Positions 38,149 to 47,619 are shown, counted from the first letter of the stretch. The stretch: 64,000 nucleotides of DNA from an uncultured Algibacter sp. (GCF_947490405.1 NZ_CANLGU010000006.1:1-64000); one strand, 5' to 3'. Notes: generated from the letters alone by a model not told the origin. Made by a program: numbers and translations.

Positions 38149-38242
38149 GGCAAGTCCTACACAACCAGCTCCTGTTGAATCCTCCAGGTCGGGAACGAAG
38201 CAAAGGTAAATGGTCGTAGCGGTGTGATGTAGGTAGCTTGCC
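38149..38242 (+). ncRNA. ffs: Small signal recognition particle RNA (4.5S type)
   Basis: This ~94-nt RNA has GGCAAG at the 5' end pairing with CTTGCC at the 3' end, followed by a run of seven T that would end transcription. The apical part CCAGGTCGGGAACGAAGCAA matches the conserved SRP domain IV loop bound by Ffh (CAGGUCxGGAAxGAAGCAxx), and TGATGTAGGTAGCTTGCC matches the closing strand. It guides membrane and secretory proteins to the translocon. It sits in the gap between the cyclotransferase and SDR genes, with its own promoter just upstream. Confidence 0.92.
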
Positions 38243-38322
38243 TTTTTTTGTGCGCTAAATTTAAGCATTCTTATCATTTCTATTTTGTAATTTGGTGTTT
38301 TGTATTAGTAATTTCAATCCAT

Positions 38323-39126
38323 ATGTCTAAAGTTGTATTAATAACAGGAGGTTCTTCAGGTATTGGTAAATCTATTGGGGAATTTTTATCAGAAAAAGGG
38401 TATGTAGTTTATGGAACCAGTAGAAACCCTGAAAAATATCCAGAAAGTAAGTTTACTATTTTACCATTAGACGTAAAAGATGAAACTACAATTAAAGAAT
38501 CCATAAAGGCTGTTATAAAAAACGAAGGTACGCTGGATGTATTAATTAATAATGCAGGTGCAGGTATTACTGGACCTATTGAGGAAATACCAATGACTGA
38601 GATTAAGAACAACTTTGAAACTAATTTCTTTGGTCCAATCCGAGTTATAAATGCTGTATTGCCGCAGATGCGAAAACAACATTCTGGATTAATTATCAAT
38701 ATTACATCCATTGCCGGTTATATGGGTTTGCCTTACCGAGGTATTTATAGTGCAAGTAAAGGAGCTTTAGAGCTATTGACTGAAGCTTTTAGAATGGAAA
38801 TAAAAGATTTTAATATAAAAATGACGAATGTTGCTCCTGGAGATTTTGCAACGAATATTGCTGCGGGCAGATACCATGCGCCATTGTTGGAAGGTTCACC
38901 ATATCAGAAACCTTATGGGGATACTCTCGATTTGATGAATAGCCATGTAGATAATGGTAGCGACCCAAATCTTATGGCTAAAGCTGTACATAAAATTATA
39001 AATACTAAAAACCCTAAAGTGCATTATAAAGTAGGGGAGTTTATGCAGAAATTTTCAATTGTATTAAAACGAATATTACCCGATAAGGTTTATGAAAAGC
39101 TTTTGATGAATCATTATAAATTATAG
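38323..39126 (+). CDS. Short-chain dehydrogenase/reductase
   Basis: This is a 267-residue classical SDR starting at 38323 (MSKVVLITGG); the frame is open for 25 more codons upstream, but these run into the SRP RNA terminator and lack family similarity. Motifs are GGSSGIG for NAD(P) binding, NNAGAG, the catalytic Ser in NITSIAGYMG and YSASKGAL with the Tyr-x-x-x-Lys pair. Substrate is unknown. It stands alone between the SRP RNA and a convergent lipoprotein gene, so context does not narrow it. Confidence 0.92.
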   Translation: MSKVVLITGGSSGIGKSIGEFLSEKGYVVYGTSRNPEKYPESKFTILPLDVKDETTIKESIKAVIKNEGTLDVLINNAGAGITGPIEEIPMTEIKNNFETNFFGPIRVINAVLPQMRKQHSGLIINITSIAGYMGLPYRGIYSASKGALELLTEAFRMEIKDFNIKMTNVAPGDFATNIAAGRYHAPLLEGSPYQKPYGDTLDLMNSHVDNGSDPNLMAKAVHKIINTKNPKVHYKVGEFMQKFSIVLKRILPDKVYEKLLMNHYKL

Positions 39127-39127
39127 C

Positions 39128-40549
39128 TTATCTATTTATTAAACCTAACAATTGTTCTTCAAAATGAATTGAAAAAAGGTTCGTATTACTGTTCACTATT
39201 TTCTTGTTTTTATCAACTAAAATAGTTTTAGTCATTGGGTATACAGCAAGCGTTTCTAGAGATTTTTCTGGATTTTTAAATTTAAATTGATTCATGTTAA
39301 AAAAACCATGATTCTCTAATAATTTTCTAGATTTTTCAACACTATAGTCGTCAATATTAATAGCAATGAATTTTACTTCAGGATATTTTTGTTTTAACTC
39401 TTTTAACTTATAATGACTTTCCTTAAAGTGCTCATAGTATACATGAGACCAAAAACTTAAAACCGTAGGTGTACTAATAACATCATTAACTTCAATAAAA
39501 TCTCGATTATAAGTTACAAGGTTAATCTCAGGGAATTTTAAACCTTCTTTTAATTGATGAATAGATCGCGTATAGCGTTCCATTTTATTTTTCCCCTTTT
39601 CGCTTTTACTTTTACTTAAGTAAGATTTAAGAAGTAGATTATTGTTTTTTTCATTTTTACTTTTAGACAAATAACCCATTGTAAAATGATATAAAAGCTC
39701 ATCCTTTATAATTGGATTTACAATTAAACTATCTACAAGTTTAAGTCTATCCATATTATAGCAAAGTGATTCACGATCAAAACAAGCATTAATATCATGA
39801 TGGTCATGCGTTCTAAGAGAGAGATTACTAAAGTGATATCTTAAAAACTTAAAGTAATTATGATAACTACTTAAAAACTCATCGTTGTAATTGATTTCTT
39901 TTCGATATTCATAAAAATTATCTGGTAAAGATTTTAAAATAGCAGCTTTATTTTTGCCATAATGCATAAAAGGATAAACTTCTTTACTCGAGTAATATGT
40001 ATAATCGATATTAGTCTTGGCTATTTTTAAGAATAAATCTGAAGGATTGTGTTTTTCACTGAATTTGTTTAGAGCATTTAGCTTGTGGGCTCTTAGAGAA
40101 TCTACTTTTGATTGAAACGTTTTTCCATCAAACTGAGACAATTTTACAACAAACTTTTCTTCTTGCTCATTTCCTAAAAATTCATTGATAAAATAATTAT
40201 TCTTTTTATCGCCTTTACCACTATAAACAAGAGACTCATCAAACTCTAGGGTGTTTAATCTGAATAATAAACTATCTTCAGGTTCCAATAAAATAAGTTG
40301 ATATTCACCACCATGGCTAAATGTATACAAACCTTCGGTTAAATCATTAATCTTATACAAAAACCTATTTCTACCATCTAATTTTATAGTATCTATAACA
40401 GTATCATTCTTAGATAGTAAAACGTAATTTGTATTAGGATTAATAATCTCTCCTCCAAAGTATGCATAATCTAGAACGGTTTCATTACCATCCTTTTTAC
40501 AACCAATTAGAGTGATAAGAATAAAAATAAAAGTAGAGTATAACTTCAT
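39128..40549 (-). CDS. Thioredoxin-fold (TlpA-like) lipoprotein lacking the CxxC site
   Basis: This is a 473-residue lipoprotein (ITLIGCKK lipobox). Residues ~330-470 have a TlpA/AhpC-type thioredoxin fold: LKFPEINLVTYNRDF, then PTVLSFWSHVYYEHFKESHY, KFIAINIDD and a cis-Pro region YPMTKTILVDKNKKIV. Where TlpA proteins have WCxxC, this one reads WSHVYYEH, so no redox cysteine pair is present. The large N-terminal part is helical and unassigned, as in many Bacteroidota DUF4369/TlpA-like proteins. It probably acts by binding rather than by thiol exchange. It ends 1 bp after the SDR gene in convergent orientation. Confidence 0.82.
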   Translation of the reverse strand: MKLYSTFIFILITLIGCKKDGNETVLDYAYFGGEIINPNTNYVLLSKNDTVIDTIKLDGRNRFLYKINDLTEGLYTFSHGGEYQLILLEPEDSLLFRLNTLEFDESLVYSGKGDKKNNYFINEFLGNEQEEKFVVKLSQFDGKTFQSKVDSLRAHKLNALNKFSEKHNPSDLFLKIAKTNIDYTYYSSKEVYPFMHYGKNKAAILKSLPDNFYEYRKEINYNDEFLSSYHNYFKFLRYHFSNLSLRTHDHHDINACFDRESLCYNMDRLKLVDSLIVNPIIKDELLYHFTMGYLSKSKNEKNNNLLLKSYLSKSKSEKGKNKMERYTRSIHQLKEGLKFPEINLVTYNRDFIEVNDVISTPTVLSFWSHVYYEHFKESHYKLKELKQKYPEVKFIAINIDDYSVEKSRKLLENHGFFNMNQFKFKNPEKSLETLAVYPMTKTILVDKNKKIVNSNTNLFSIHFEEQLLGLINR

Positions 40550-40704
40550 AAATCCCCCTGAGTCATTTGTACTAACAAAAATATGGCTTGTTATTATAAA
40601 GTCTTGTTAACGCGCTGTTAAATATTTAATAAACAGAAACGTGTTCTAGAACTATAAATATAAAAAATAGGAGAGCTAAGTTTCGTCTAACCAATGTAAT
40701 TTTC

Positions 40705-40712
40705 TACTTTTG
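40705..40712 (+). promoter_or_regulatory. Probable -7 box of the ABC-F gene
   Basis: TACTTTTG fits the TAxxTTTG -7 consensus and lies 21 bp before the ATG at 40734. The -33 partner is weak (TTTCG near 40681). The position of this box also argues for the internal ATG over an upstream TTG. Confidence 0.35.
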
Positions 40713-40733
40713 CAAAAATTAAAAATTGGCTAT

Positions 40734-42350
40734 ATGTTATCAGTATCAAATCTTTCAGTTCAGTTCGGTAAACGTGTCCTTTTTGATGAAGTAAATACGG
40801 CATTTAATAACGGAAACTGTTATGGTATAATTGGAGCTAACGGATCTGGAAAATCAACATTTTTGAAGATTCTTTCTGGAAAGCAGGAGCCTACTTCTGG
40901 TCATGTTTCATTAGAGGCAGGTAAGCGTATGTCTGTTTTTGAACAAAATCATAATTTATACGATACACATACTGTGCTTGAAACAGTTTTAATGGGAAAC
41001 AAGCCTTTGTTTAATATTAAGACTGAAATAGATGCGCTTTACGCAGACTATACCGATGAGAATGCTGAAAAAATTGGTGAACTTCAAGTAAAATTTGAAG
41101 AAATGAATGGCTGGAATGCCGATAGTGATGCGGCGGCAATGCTTTCAAATCTTGGTATTAAAGAAGAGCACCATTACACAATGATGGCTGACTTAGACGG
41201 AAAGCAAAAAGTACGTGTGTTATTGGCGCAAGCATTATTTGGAAATCCAGATGTGCTAATTATGGATGAGCCTACCAATGATTTGGATTATGAAACTATT
41301 TCTTGGTTAGAAAACTTTTTGGCTAATTATGATAATTGTGTTATTGTGGTATCTCACGATAGACACTTTCTTGATGCCGTTTGTACACATATTTCTGATA
41401 TTGACTTTGGAAAAATCAACCACTATTCAGGAAACTATACATTTTGGTATGAATCTTCACAATTAGCTGCAAGACAGCATGCACAACAAAATAAGAAAGC
41501 AGAAGAAAAGAAGAAAGAATTGGAAGAATTTATTCGTCGTTTTTCTGCCAATGTTGCAAAAAGTAAGCAAGCTACCAGTAGAAAGAAAATGATTGATAAA
41601 TTGAATATCGCTGATATCAGACGCACTAGTCGTCGTTACCCAGCAATTATTTTTGAACGTGACCGTGAAGCAGGAGATCAGATTTTAAATATTGATGGAT
41701 TAGAAGCATCAATTGATGGAGAAGTATTGTTCAAAAAGATAGATTTAAATTTAGCAAAAGGCGATAAAGTAGTTGTATTTTCAAGAGACTCAAGGGCAAC
41801 AACAGCATTCTACCAAATTATTAATGGAAGAGAAAAAGCAGATGCGGGTAAGTATGCTTGGGGTGTTACAACTACGCAGTCTTATTTACCATTGGATAAT
41901 AGTGAGTTTTTTGGAGGCGATTTAAATTTAGTTGATTGGTTGCGTCAATGGGCAACTACTGAAGAAGAAAGAGAAGAGGTTTATATTCGTGGCTTTCTAG
42001 GAAAAATGATTTTTAGTGGAGAAGAAGCACTAAAAAAATCGAATGTACTATCCGGTGGAGAAAAAGTGCGTTGTATGTTAAGTAGAATGATGATGATAAG
42101 AGCAAACGTTTTAATGTTGGACGAACCAACTAACCATTTGGATTTAGAAAGTATTACAGCATTTAATAATTCGCTTAAAAACTTTAAAGGCACCATTTTA
42201 TTTACTACGCACGATCATGAATTTGCACAAACTGTTGCCAATAGAGTCGTAGAGCTAACACCAAATGGCGTTATTGACCGTTACACAACGTTTGATGAGT
42301 ATATGCAGGATAAAAAAATTAAAGAGTTACGCGACAAAATGTATGCGTAA
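40734..42350 (+). CDS. ABC-F family ATPase (YbiT/EttA-like), one degenerate site
   Basis: This 538-residue soluble protein has two ABC ATPase domains and a ~70-residue basic linker, so it is an ABC-F factor acting at the ribosomal E site. NBD1 (~1-240) has a good Walker A (GANGSGKST) and DEPTNDLD but a degenerate signature, LDGKQKVR. NBD2 (~320-525) has a good signature (LSGGEKVR) and DEPTNHLD but a destroyed Walker A, FSRDSRATT in place of GxxGxGKST. Since site 1 pairs NBD1 Walker A with the NBD2 signature, one ATP site is intact and the other is dead. Start chosen at 40734 (MLSVSNLSVQFGKRVLF), the family opening. Confidence 0.93.
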   Translation: MLSVSNLSVQFGKRVLFDEVNTAFNNGNCYGIIGANGSGKSTFLKILSGKQEPTSGHVSLEAGKRMSVFEQNHNLYDTHTVLETVLMGNKPLFNIKTEIDALYADYTDENAEKIGELQVKFEEMNGWNADSDAAAMLSNLGIKEEHHYTMMADLDGKQKVRVLLAQALFGNPDVLIMDEPTNDLDYETISWLENFLANYDNCVIVVSHDRHFLDAVCTHISDIDFGKINHYSGNYTFWYESSQLAARQHAQQNKKAEEKKKELEEFIRRFSANVAKSKQATSRKKMIDKLNIADIRRTSRRYPAIIFERDREAGDQILNIDGLEASIDGEVLFKKIDLNLAKGDKVVVFSRDSRATTAFYQIINGREKADAGKYAWGVTTTQSYLPLDNSEFFGGDLNLVDWLRQWATTEEEREEVYIRGFLGKMIFSGEEALKKSNVLSGGEKVRCMLSRMMMIRANVLMLDEPTNHLDLESITAFNNSLKNFKGTILFTTHDHEFAQTVANRVVELTPNGVIDRYTTFDEYMQDKKIKELRDKMYA

Positions 42351-42424
42351 TAGCTTAGTTTATATACACACTAATGTATTGTAGGGTTTTCTTAGTAATC
42401 CCTAGAGTTAGACATAACTTAAAA

Positions 42425-42655
42425 TTAAGATTGTAACTCCGAAGATAAATTTTCTATAATGGGTTTCGTTTTTTCAATTTCATCTTTATGAACATGAATC
42501 TCTTGTAGACCCAGAATTGAAGGACCAAAACCCGCCAATCGGCCAGATTCAGATTCGTCTTTAATAATTGCACAAACGTTTACAGCTTCAAGAGCTTTAA
42601 AAACACGCTGTACTTCGATAAAATTCCCAGTGAAGACTTTAATGTAATTAGACAT
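42425..42655 (-). CDS. DUF2007-type small protein
   Basis: This is a 76-residue protein, with the start set at MSNYIKVFTG (42655); the longer frame upstream has no family similarity. It has the DUF2007 pattern: an N-terminal strand-helix (KVFTGNFIEVQRVFKALEA), then AIIKDES and a C-terminal GLQEIHVHKDEIEKTKPIIE. These are small signal-transduction-like domains related to the GlnB fold. Function is not known. It follows the pheT terminator on the same strand. Confidence 0.8.
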   Translation of the reverse strand: MSNYIKVFTGNFIEVQRVFKALEAVNVCAIIKDESESGRLAGFGPSILGLQEIHVHKDEIEKTKPIIENLSSELQS

Positions 42656-42708
42656 AGTTTGAAGATTTAAGAGGTTCCTTCTTAAATATACAAAATTTTT
42701 AGATAATA

Positions 42709-42735
42709 AAAAAGCCAGCATATCGCTGGCTTTTT
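42709..42735 (-). terminator. Rho-independent terminator of pheT
   Basis: GCCAGC (42714-42719) and GCTGGC (42725-42730) form a 6-bp GC stem with a 5-nt loop, extended by flanking A5/T5. Read on the minus strand it follows the pheT stop by about 15 bp and ends in a T run. Confidence 0.85.
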
Positions 42736-42750
42736 ATGTATGTTTTAAAG

Positions 42751-45177
42751 TTACCTTAACTCTGCACCAAGTTGTTTTTCAAAATTGGTTTGCAACTTAT
42801 TCATAATTTTATCAATTTGCTTGTCAGTTAAGGTTTTATTTTCATCTTGAAGTGTAAAGCTAACTGCATAACTTTTTTTGCCTTTTGGTAGATTCTTACC
42901 TTGATAAACATCAAAGAGGTTTACAGCTTTTAACAGTTGCTTTTCACTTTGTTTCGCTATCTTAAAGATAGATTCAAATGTTACATTATCGTCTAGTAGT
43001 AAAGCAAAATCACGGCGAACCTCAGGATATTTTGGAATCGCTTGAAATTTAATCTTATTATGCTTACACATCTCAAGGATAGTATCCCATTTAAAATCTG
43101 CATAAATTACTTCTTGAGCAATATCAAAATGCTTTAAAACAGTTTTTTTAACCAGCCCTATGTCAACAAGTTTGTTTTTACCCAAGCCTAAACTAATACC
43201 TTCAGCAAATAAATCATTTTTTAAAGGCGATTCTTGATACCTAGAAATACCTAAGCGATCCAAAATTGAAGTGATAATGCCCTTCATTAGGAAGAAATCA
43301 CTTTTTTTATGGGTTTCATGCCAATTTTCTGATTTGTCATTACCAGTTATAAAAACGGATACATGTTTAAATTCTTCACGTTTATCACTATACCCATGAT
43401 ATGTTTTTCCAAATTCAAATAACTTTAAATCTGAGCGCTTTCTATTAACATTAAAGGATATAGCTTCTAATCCAGAAAATAGTAGTGATTGCCTTAAAAC
43501 AGACAAATCATTACTCAATGGATTTAACATAGTAATGTTATGTTCTTCCTTTAATTGTTCACTTAAAGCTATATAATTTGGAGTGGTAAGTGAATTAGAG
43601 AGAATTTCAAAAAAACCTTGAGCTACTAACTGATTTCCAACAATGTTCTGAATTTTATAATCTTCAAAACGAGACGTTGAAGAAATGGAAGCATTAAGCT
43701 TTTCTGTAGTTTTTATATTGTTATAACCATATACTCGCAGAATTTCTTCAATTACATCAGCTTCACGTTCAACATCATTTCTGTATGCTGGTACGGTTAA
43801 GCCTAAACCAGCCTCAGTAACATTATTTACTTTAATATCTAATGAAGTTAAAATTTGCTTAATGGTTTCTTTCGGAATTTCTTCGCCTATAAGTTTTTTA
43901 GCATTTTCAAAACTTAAACGCACTTCAAAATCCTTAATTTTATTTGGATAAATATCAATAACATCGCTAGTTATTTCACCACCTGCAAGTTCCTGTATAA
44001 GTAAAGCTGCACGCTTTAAAGCGTATTCACAAATATTTGGGTCAATACCACGTTCAAATCTAAACGATGCATCAGTATTTAACCCATGGCGTTTGGCTGT
44101 TTTTCTTACACTTACAGGATTAAAATAGGCACTTTCTAAAAATATGCTCGTTGTATTTTCAGTAACACCAGAATCAATACCACCAAAAACACCAGCAATA
44201 CACATTGGTTTTTCGGCATCACAAATCATTAAATCATCTTCATGTAATTCGCGTTCAATACCATCCAAGGTTGTAAATTTTGTACCAGTCTTTAATGTTT
44301 TTACTTCAACTTTATTACCAGAAATTTTTACAGCATCAAACGCATGTAAAGGTTGCCCTAAATCGTGTAATACATAATTGGTAGCATCTACAATATTATT
44401 TATCGGACTTAAACCTATAGCTTTTAAACGATGTTGTAACCATGCAGGAGATTCAGCAACTTTAAGTCCAGTTATGGTAACACCACAGTAACGTGGCGCT
44501 AAATCTTTATTTACAACATCTACATCTATTTTTACAGTTCTATTATCAACTCGAAATGAACTCACTGAAGGGGTAATCAATTCAAGCTTAATATCTTTTT
44601 GAACCAATCCAGCTTTTAAATCTCTGGCGGTTCCTAGATGGCTCATTGCATCTGCTCTGTTTGGAGTTAGTCCAATTTCAAAAACATAATCGTTTTCAAT
44701 TTCAAAAATTTCAGATGCAGGAGCTCCTACTTTAGTTTTATTCTCCAATACTAGAATACCATCATGCGATTTCCCTAAACCCAATTCGTCTTCGGCGCAA
44801 ATCATACCATGACTTTCTTCACCTCTAATCTTACCTTTTTTAATTTTCCAAGCTTCGCCTTCTTCAGTGTAAAGCGTTGTCCCAATAGTAGCTACGGGTA
44901 CTTTTTGACCAGCCTCAACATTAGGAGCACCACAAACTATCTGTAATGGTTTATCTTCTCCAATATTTACGGTAGTTACTTTAAGCTTGTCTGCATTTGG
45001 GTGTTTTACACAGGTTAAAACTTCGCCAACAACAATGCCTTCCAATCCACCTTTAATCGATTGGTAGCTTTCTAAGCCTTCAACTTCAAGCCCTAAATCA
45101 GTAAGTAATTCGCTGGTTTGTTCTGGTGTCCAATCTGTTTTTAAAAACTGTTTCAACCAGTTGTATGAAATTCGCAT
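42751..45177 (-). CDS. pheT: Phenylalanyl-tRNA synthetase beta subunit
   Basis: This 808-residue protein has the complete domain order of bacterial PheT: an N-terminal tRNA-binding OB domain (residues ~40-150, GIVVGEVLTCVKHPNADKL), B3/4, the B5 domain (~410-480), the catalytic-core-like domain and a C-terminal FDX-ACB anticodon-binding domain (KYPEVRRDFALLLDDNVTFE). With PheS it charges tRNA-Phe; pheS is not in this window, so the two genes are unlinked, as is common in Flavobacteria. It is preceded by a strong promoter and followed by a clear terminator, so it is a single-gene unit. Confidence 0.97.
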   Translation of the reverse strand: MRISYNWLKQFLKTDWTPEQTSELLTDLGLEVEGLESYQSIKGGLEGIVVGEVLTCVKHPNADKLKVTTVNIGEDKPLQIVCGAPNVEAGQKVPVATIGTTLYTEEGEAWKIKKGKIRGEESHGMICAEDELGLGKSHDGILVLENKTKVGAPASEIFEIENDYVFEIGLTPNRADAMSHLGTARDLKAGLVQKDIKLELITPSVSSFRVDNRTVKIDVDVVNKDLAPRYCGVTITGLKVAESPAWLQHRLKAIGLSPINNIVDATNYVLHDLGQPLHAFDAVKISGNKVEVKTLKTGTKFTTLDGIERELHEDDLMICDAEKPMCIAGVFGGIDSGVTENTTSIFLESAYFNPVSVRKTAKRHGLNTDASFRFERGIDPNICEYALKRAALLIQELAGGEITSDVIDIYPNKIKDFEVRLSFENAKKLIGEEIPKETIKQILTSLDIKVNNVTEAGLGLTVPAYRNDVEREADVIEEILRVYGYNNIKTTEKLNASISSTSRFEDYKIQNIVGNQLVAQGFFEILSNSLTTPNYIALSEQLKEEHNITMLNPLSNDLSVLRQSLLFSGLEAISFNVNRKRSDLKLFEFGKTYHGYSDKREEFKHVSVFITGNDKSENWHETHKKSDFFLMKGIITSILDRLGISRYQESPLKNDLFAEGISLGLGKNKLVDIGLVKKTVLKHFDIAQEVIYADFKWDTILEMCKHNKIKFQAIPKYPEVRRDFALLLDDNVTFESIFKIAKQSEKQLLKAVNLFDVYQGKNLPKGKKSYAVSFTLQDENKTLTDKQIDKIMNKLQTNFEKQLGAELR

Positions 45178-45201
45178 AAATCAATATCATATTTAAGGTA
45201 A

Positions 45202-45232
45202 CAAAGATAATTTTTTGAGGCTAGTATTCAAA
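45202..45232 (-). promoter_or_regulatory. Promoter of pheT
   Basis: On the minus strand, TTTG (45229-45232), a 19-bp spacer and TATCTTTG (45202-45209) form a near-perfect Bacteroidota primary promoter. The -7 box is 24 bp upstream of the pheT start. Confidence 0.7.
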
Positions 45233-45316
45233 CAAAGCGTTCTAATTTGTGTCTCAAAAACTATAATTTGTTAGTATCTTGCTTTTTATTCTATTAATAT
45301 ATCTAAAATTGAATTT

Positions 45317-46531
45317 ATGAAGTTTAAAATTCTAATAGTTTTTGTTGTTTTAATGGTTTCTTGTAAAAATCAAGATAAGATAGTTAAGTTAGAAAAAGGT
45401 AGGTATAGAGCTGAATTGAAAGTGAATGATACTTTAGATTTGCCATTTAATTTTGAAGTGATTTCTGAAAATAAGTTACAAGTTTTTAATGCTGAAGAGG
45501 TTATAGAGGTTAAAGAGATCACCTACAAAAACGATTCTGTTTTAATACAAATGCCAGTTTTTGAAGGTTTTTTAATTGCGAAAATTGAAAATGAAAAACT
45601 AAATGGGCGTTTTGTAAAGCCTAGTTTAAATAGGACTATGGAGTTTAAAGCTGAAAAGAATGCTACTCGATTTGAAACTTACAAGCGACTTTCAAAATTT
45701 AATATTTCTGGAAATTGGGAAACTGTTTTTAGTCCCAGTTCTGATGAAGATAAATATTTAGCCAAAGGCATTTTTAAACAAGACGGTAACCAAGTTAAAG
45801 GAACATTTAGAACTACAACAGGCGATTATCGCTATTTAGAAGGTGTTTTAAATGCGAATCAATTGCAATTATCCACCTTTGATGGGGCACATGCTTTTTT
45901 GTTTACCGCTCAGGTAAATGATAGTACTATGAATGGTATGTTTTATTCAGGAAACCACTGGAAAGAACCTTTTACCGCTAAGCGAAACGAAACTTTTGAG
46001 TTGCCTGATGCAAATACGCTCACGTATTTAAAAACTGGCTATGATAAAGTTGAATTTTCTTTTCCTGATTATAATGGAAATATGGTGTCTTTAAATGATG
46101 ATCGTTTTAAAGATAAAGTAGTTCTGATTCAAATTATGGGAACATGGTGCCCAAATTGTTTGGATGAAAGTAAATATTATGCTGAGTTTTACAAAAATAA
46201 TAAGGGTAAAGCCTTAGAAATTATTGCCTTAGCTTTTGAATATGTGAAAACGGAAGATAAAGCCTTTAAAAATTTACAAAGGTTAAAGAATGATGTTGGC
46301 ATTACATACCCGATTGTATTAGCACAATATGGGTCTGCAAGTAAAGTAAAAGCAAATGAAAAGTTACCAATGCTTAACCATATATTGTCTTATCCTACTA
46401 CCATTTTTATTGATAAAATAGGGGCGGTTAGAAAGATTCATACAGGTTTTAATGGGTCCGCAACAGGTGATAAGTTTACAGAATTTAAAGCAGAGTTTGA
46501 AAGCTTTGTTAATGAGTTATTGGTGGAGTGA
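45317..46531 (+). CDS. TlpA-family thioredoxin-like lipoprotein
   Basis: This is a 404-residue lipoprotein (LMVSCKNQ lipobox). Residues ~20-240 form a beta-rich region with a lipocalin-like pattern (ISGNWETVFSP). Residues ~245-400 are a TlpA/ResA-type thioredoxin domain with the intact redox motif GTWCPNCLDES, and the cis-Pro region SYPTTIFIDKIGAVR. These proteins reduce or repair thiols in the periplasm and can take electrons from DsbD, which is encoded at 33410-35461. Single gene convergent with the next. Confidence 0.9.
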   Translation: MKFKILIVFVVLMVSCKNQDKIVKLEKGRYRAELKVNDTLDLPFNFEVISENKLQVFNAEEVIEVKEITYKNDSVLIQMPVFEGFLIAKIENEKLNGRFVKPSLNRTMEFKAEKNATRFETYKRLSKFNISGNWETVFSPSSDEDKYLAKGIFKQDGNQVKGTFRTTTGDYRYLEGVLNANQLQLSTFDGAHAFLFTAQVNDSTMNGMFYSGNHWKEPFTAKRNETFELPDANTLTYLKTGYDKVEFSFPDYNGNMVSLNDDRFKDKVVLIQIMGTWCPNCLDESKYYAEFYKNNKGKALEIIALAFEYVKTEDKAFKNLQRLKNDVGITYPIVLAQYGSASKVKANEKLPMLNHILSYPTTIFIDKIGAVRKIHTGFNGSATGDKFTEFKAEFESFVNELLVE

Positions 46532-46579
46532 ATTTTATGAAGTTCGTTTAACGTCCACTGCGCAATTGTTGGCAATAGT

Positions 46580-47476
46580 TTATTCTCTAATAAACTTTCT
46601 TATTATCTCTTTTTTAGCGGTTTTTATAACTATAAAATATAGACCAGATTGAATACTGCTTACATCTATTTTATTATCTCTTATATTGCTGTTATTAATT
46701 ATTTTCTGTCCACTGGCATTAAAAACAAGTATTGATTCAATATTTTCAATATTCTTTATAATTAAAGAAGTTACAACTGGATTAGGGTATAAATGAACGT
46801 TACTTAAATCATTTGTTTGAGTATCAGAAGCTGATAAAGTTGCGCAATCATTTGTCAAGTTACAGGAAGAATCAATAGTAATATCAGAATACCCACTAAG
46901 AGCATTTTGTATAAAGTTTAATTCAGAACTATCCACACAAACATAGTTTAAGTCGCTACCGTTAAAAATACCGAAATTATTTATACTATTGTCGCCATTC
47001 TTAAGGTATATTTCTTTTAAACTATTATTGGCAAGGTTAGAAGGGCTTTGAATAGTTTCGAAGGACTCTAATGAGCATAAATTTCTCAAATCAAGATTTT
47101 CTATTAAATGATAGGATAAATTGAGAGTTGTTAATATGGGTAGAGCATAATTAAAATTATCAATAGCTAGCTCATAAGTAAATAAAGTTTGAAGATTAAT
47201 AAAAGATTCGATTCCATCGAGAGAAGTCAGAGTTGCGGGATTGCTTACAAAATCTAAGTTCAAATAAGACACTTCTGCTGCCTCAGAAAACTGAATTTCT
47301 CCATCGTTATTTGAGTCAATTGAAAAAAAATCACCGCTTAAATTTTTAGCAATTGCATTATTTGAATTAGACTCTAATAACTTACTTTTAAAAACACTAT
47401 CAGGTATTGTTACTGTTTGAGAATGAAGAAAACTTATTCCAATTAAATAGCAAATAAAACTTATTTTTTTTTCCAT
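46580..47476 (-). CDS. Secreted leucine-rich protein with EF-hand and T9SS type A sorting domain
   Basis: I start at 47476 (MEKKISFICYLIGISFLHSQ), which gives a clean signal peptide and 298 residues; the frame continues upstream to a TTG inside a hairpin. An EF-hand-like loop, DSNNDGEIQFSE, is at ~residues 52-63. Leucine-rich, internalin-like repeats follow at ~65-200 (SLDGIESFINLQTL). The C-terminal ~75 residues, LYPNPVVTSLIIKN to LYFIVIKTAKKEIIRKF, are a type A sorting domain for type IX secretion. It is probably exported and attached to the cell surface. Its ligand is not known. Confidence 0.85.
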   Translation of the reverse strand: MEKKISFICYLIGISFLHSQTVTIPDSVFKSKLLESNSNNAIAKNLSGDFFSIDSNNDGEIQFSEAAEVSYLNLDFVSNPATLTSLDGIESFINLQTLFTYELAIDNFNYALPILTTLNLSYHLIENLDLRNLCSLESFETIQSPSNLANNSLKEIYLKNGDNSINNFGIFNGSDLNYVCVDSSELNFIQNALSGYSDITIDSSCNLTNDCATLSASDTQTNDLSNVHLYPNPVVTSLIIKNIENIESILVFNASGQKIINNSNIRDNKIDVSSIQSGLYFIVIKTAKKEIIRKFIRE

Positions 47477-47509
47477 TATCATTATTTTTCGAATTATTGC
47501 CAATGCATA

Positions 47510-47538
47510 GATAAGTTTCCGTTTCAATGAAACTTATC
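47510..47538 (-). repeat. 10-bp stem hairpin upstream of the secreted LRR gene
   Basis: GATAAGTTTC (47510-47519) and GAAACTTATC (47529-47538) are perfect complements around a 9-nt loop. It lies 34 bp upstream of the chosen start of the leucine-rich protein, in the probable 5' leader. It is not followed by a T run on that strand, so it is not an obvious terminator. Confidence 0.55.
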
Positions 47539-47619
47539 GGTTGTTAAACGAAGTTAGCTGAAAATTTTTACAAAATCAACTCAAAGCCTTAGTTTTGGAA
47601 ACAAAGTTTTTAACAAGTA

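Noticed and set aside
38248-38322. Upstream extension of the SDR frame
   Set aside because: It overlaps the SRP RNA terminator and lacks similarity to the SDR fold; the ATG at 38323 gives the proper start.
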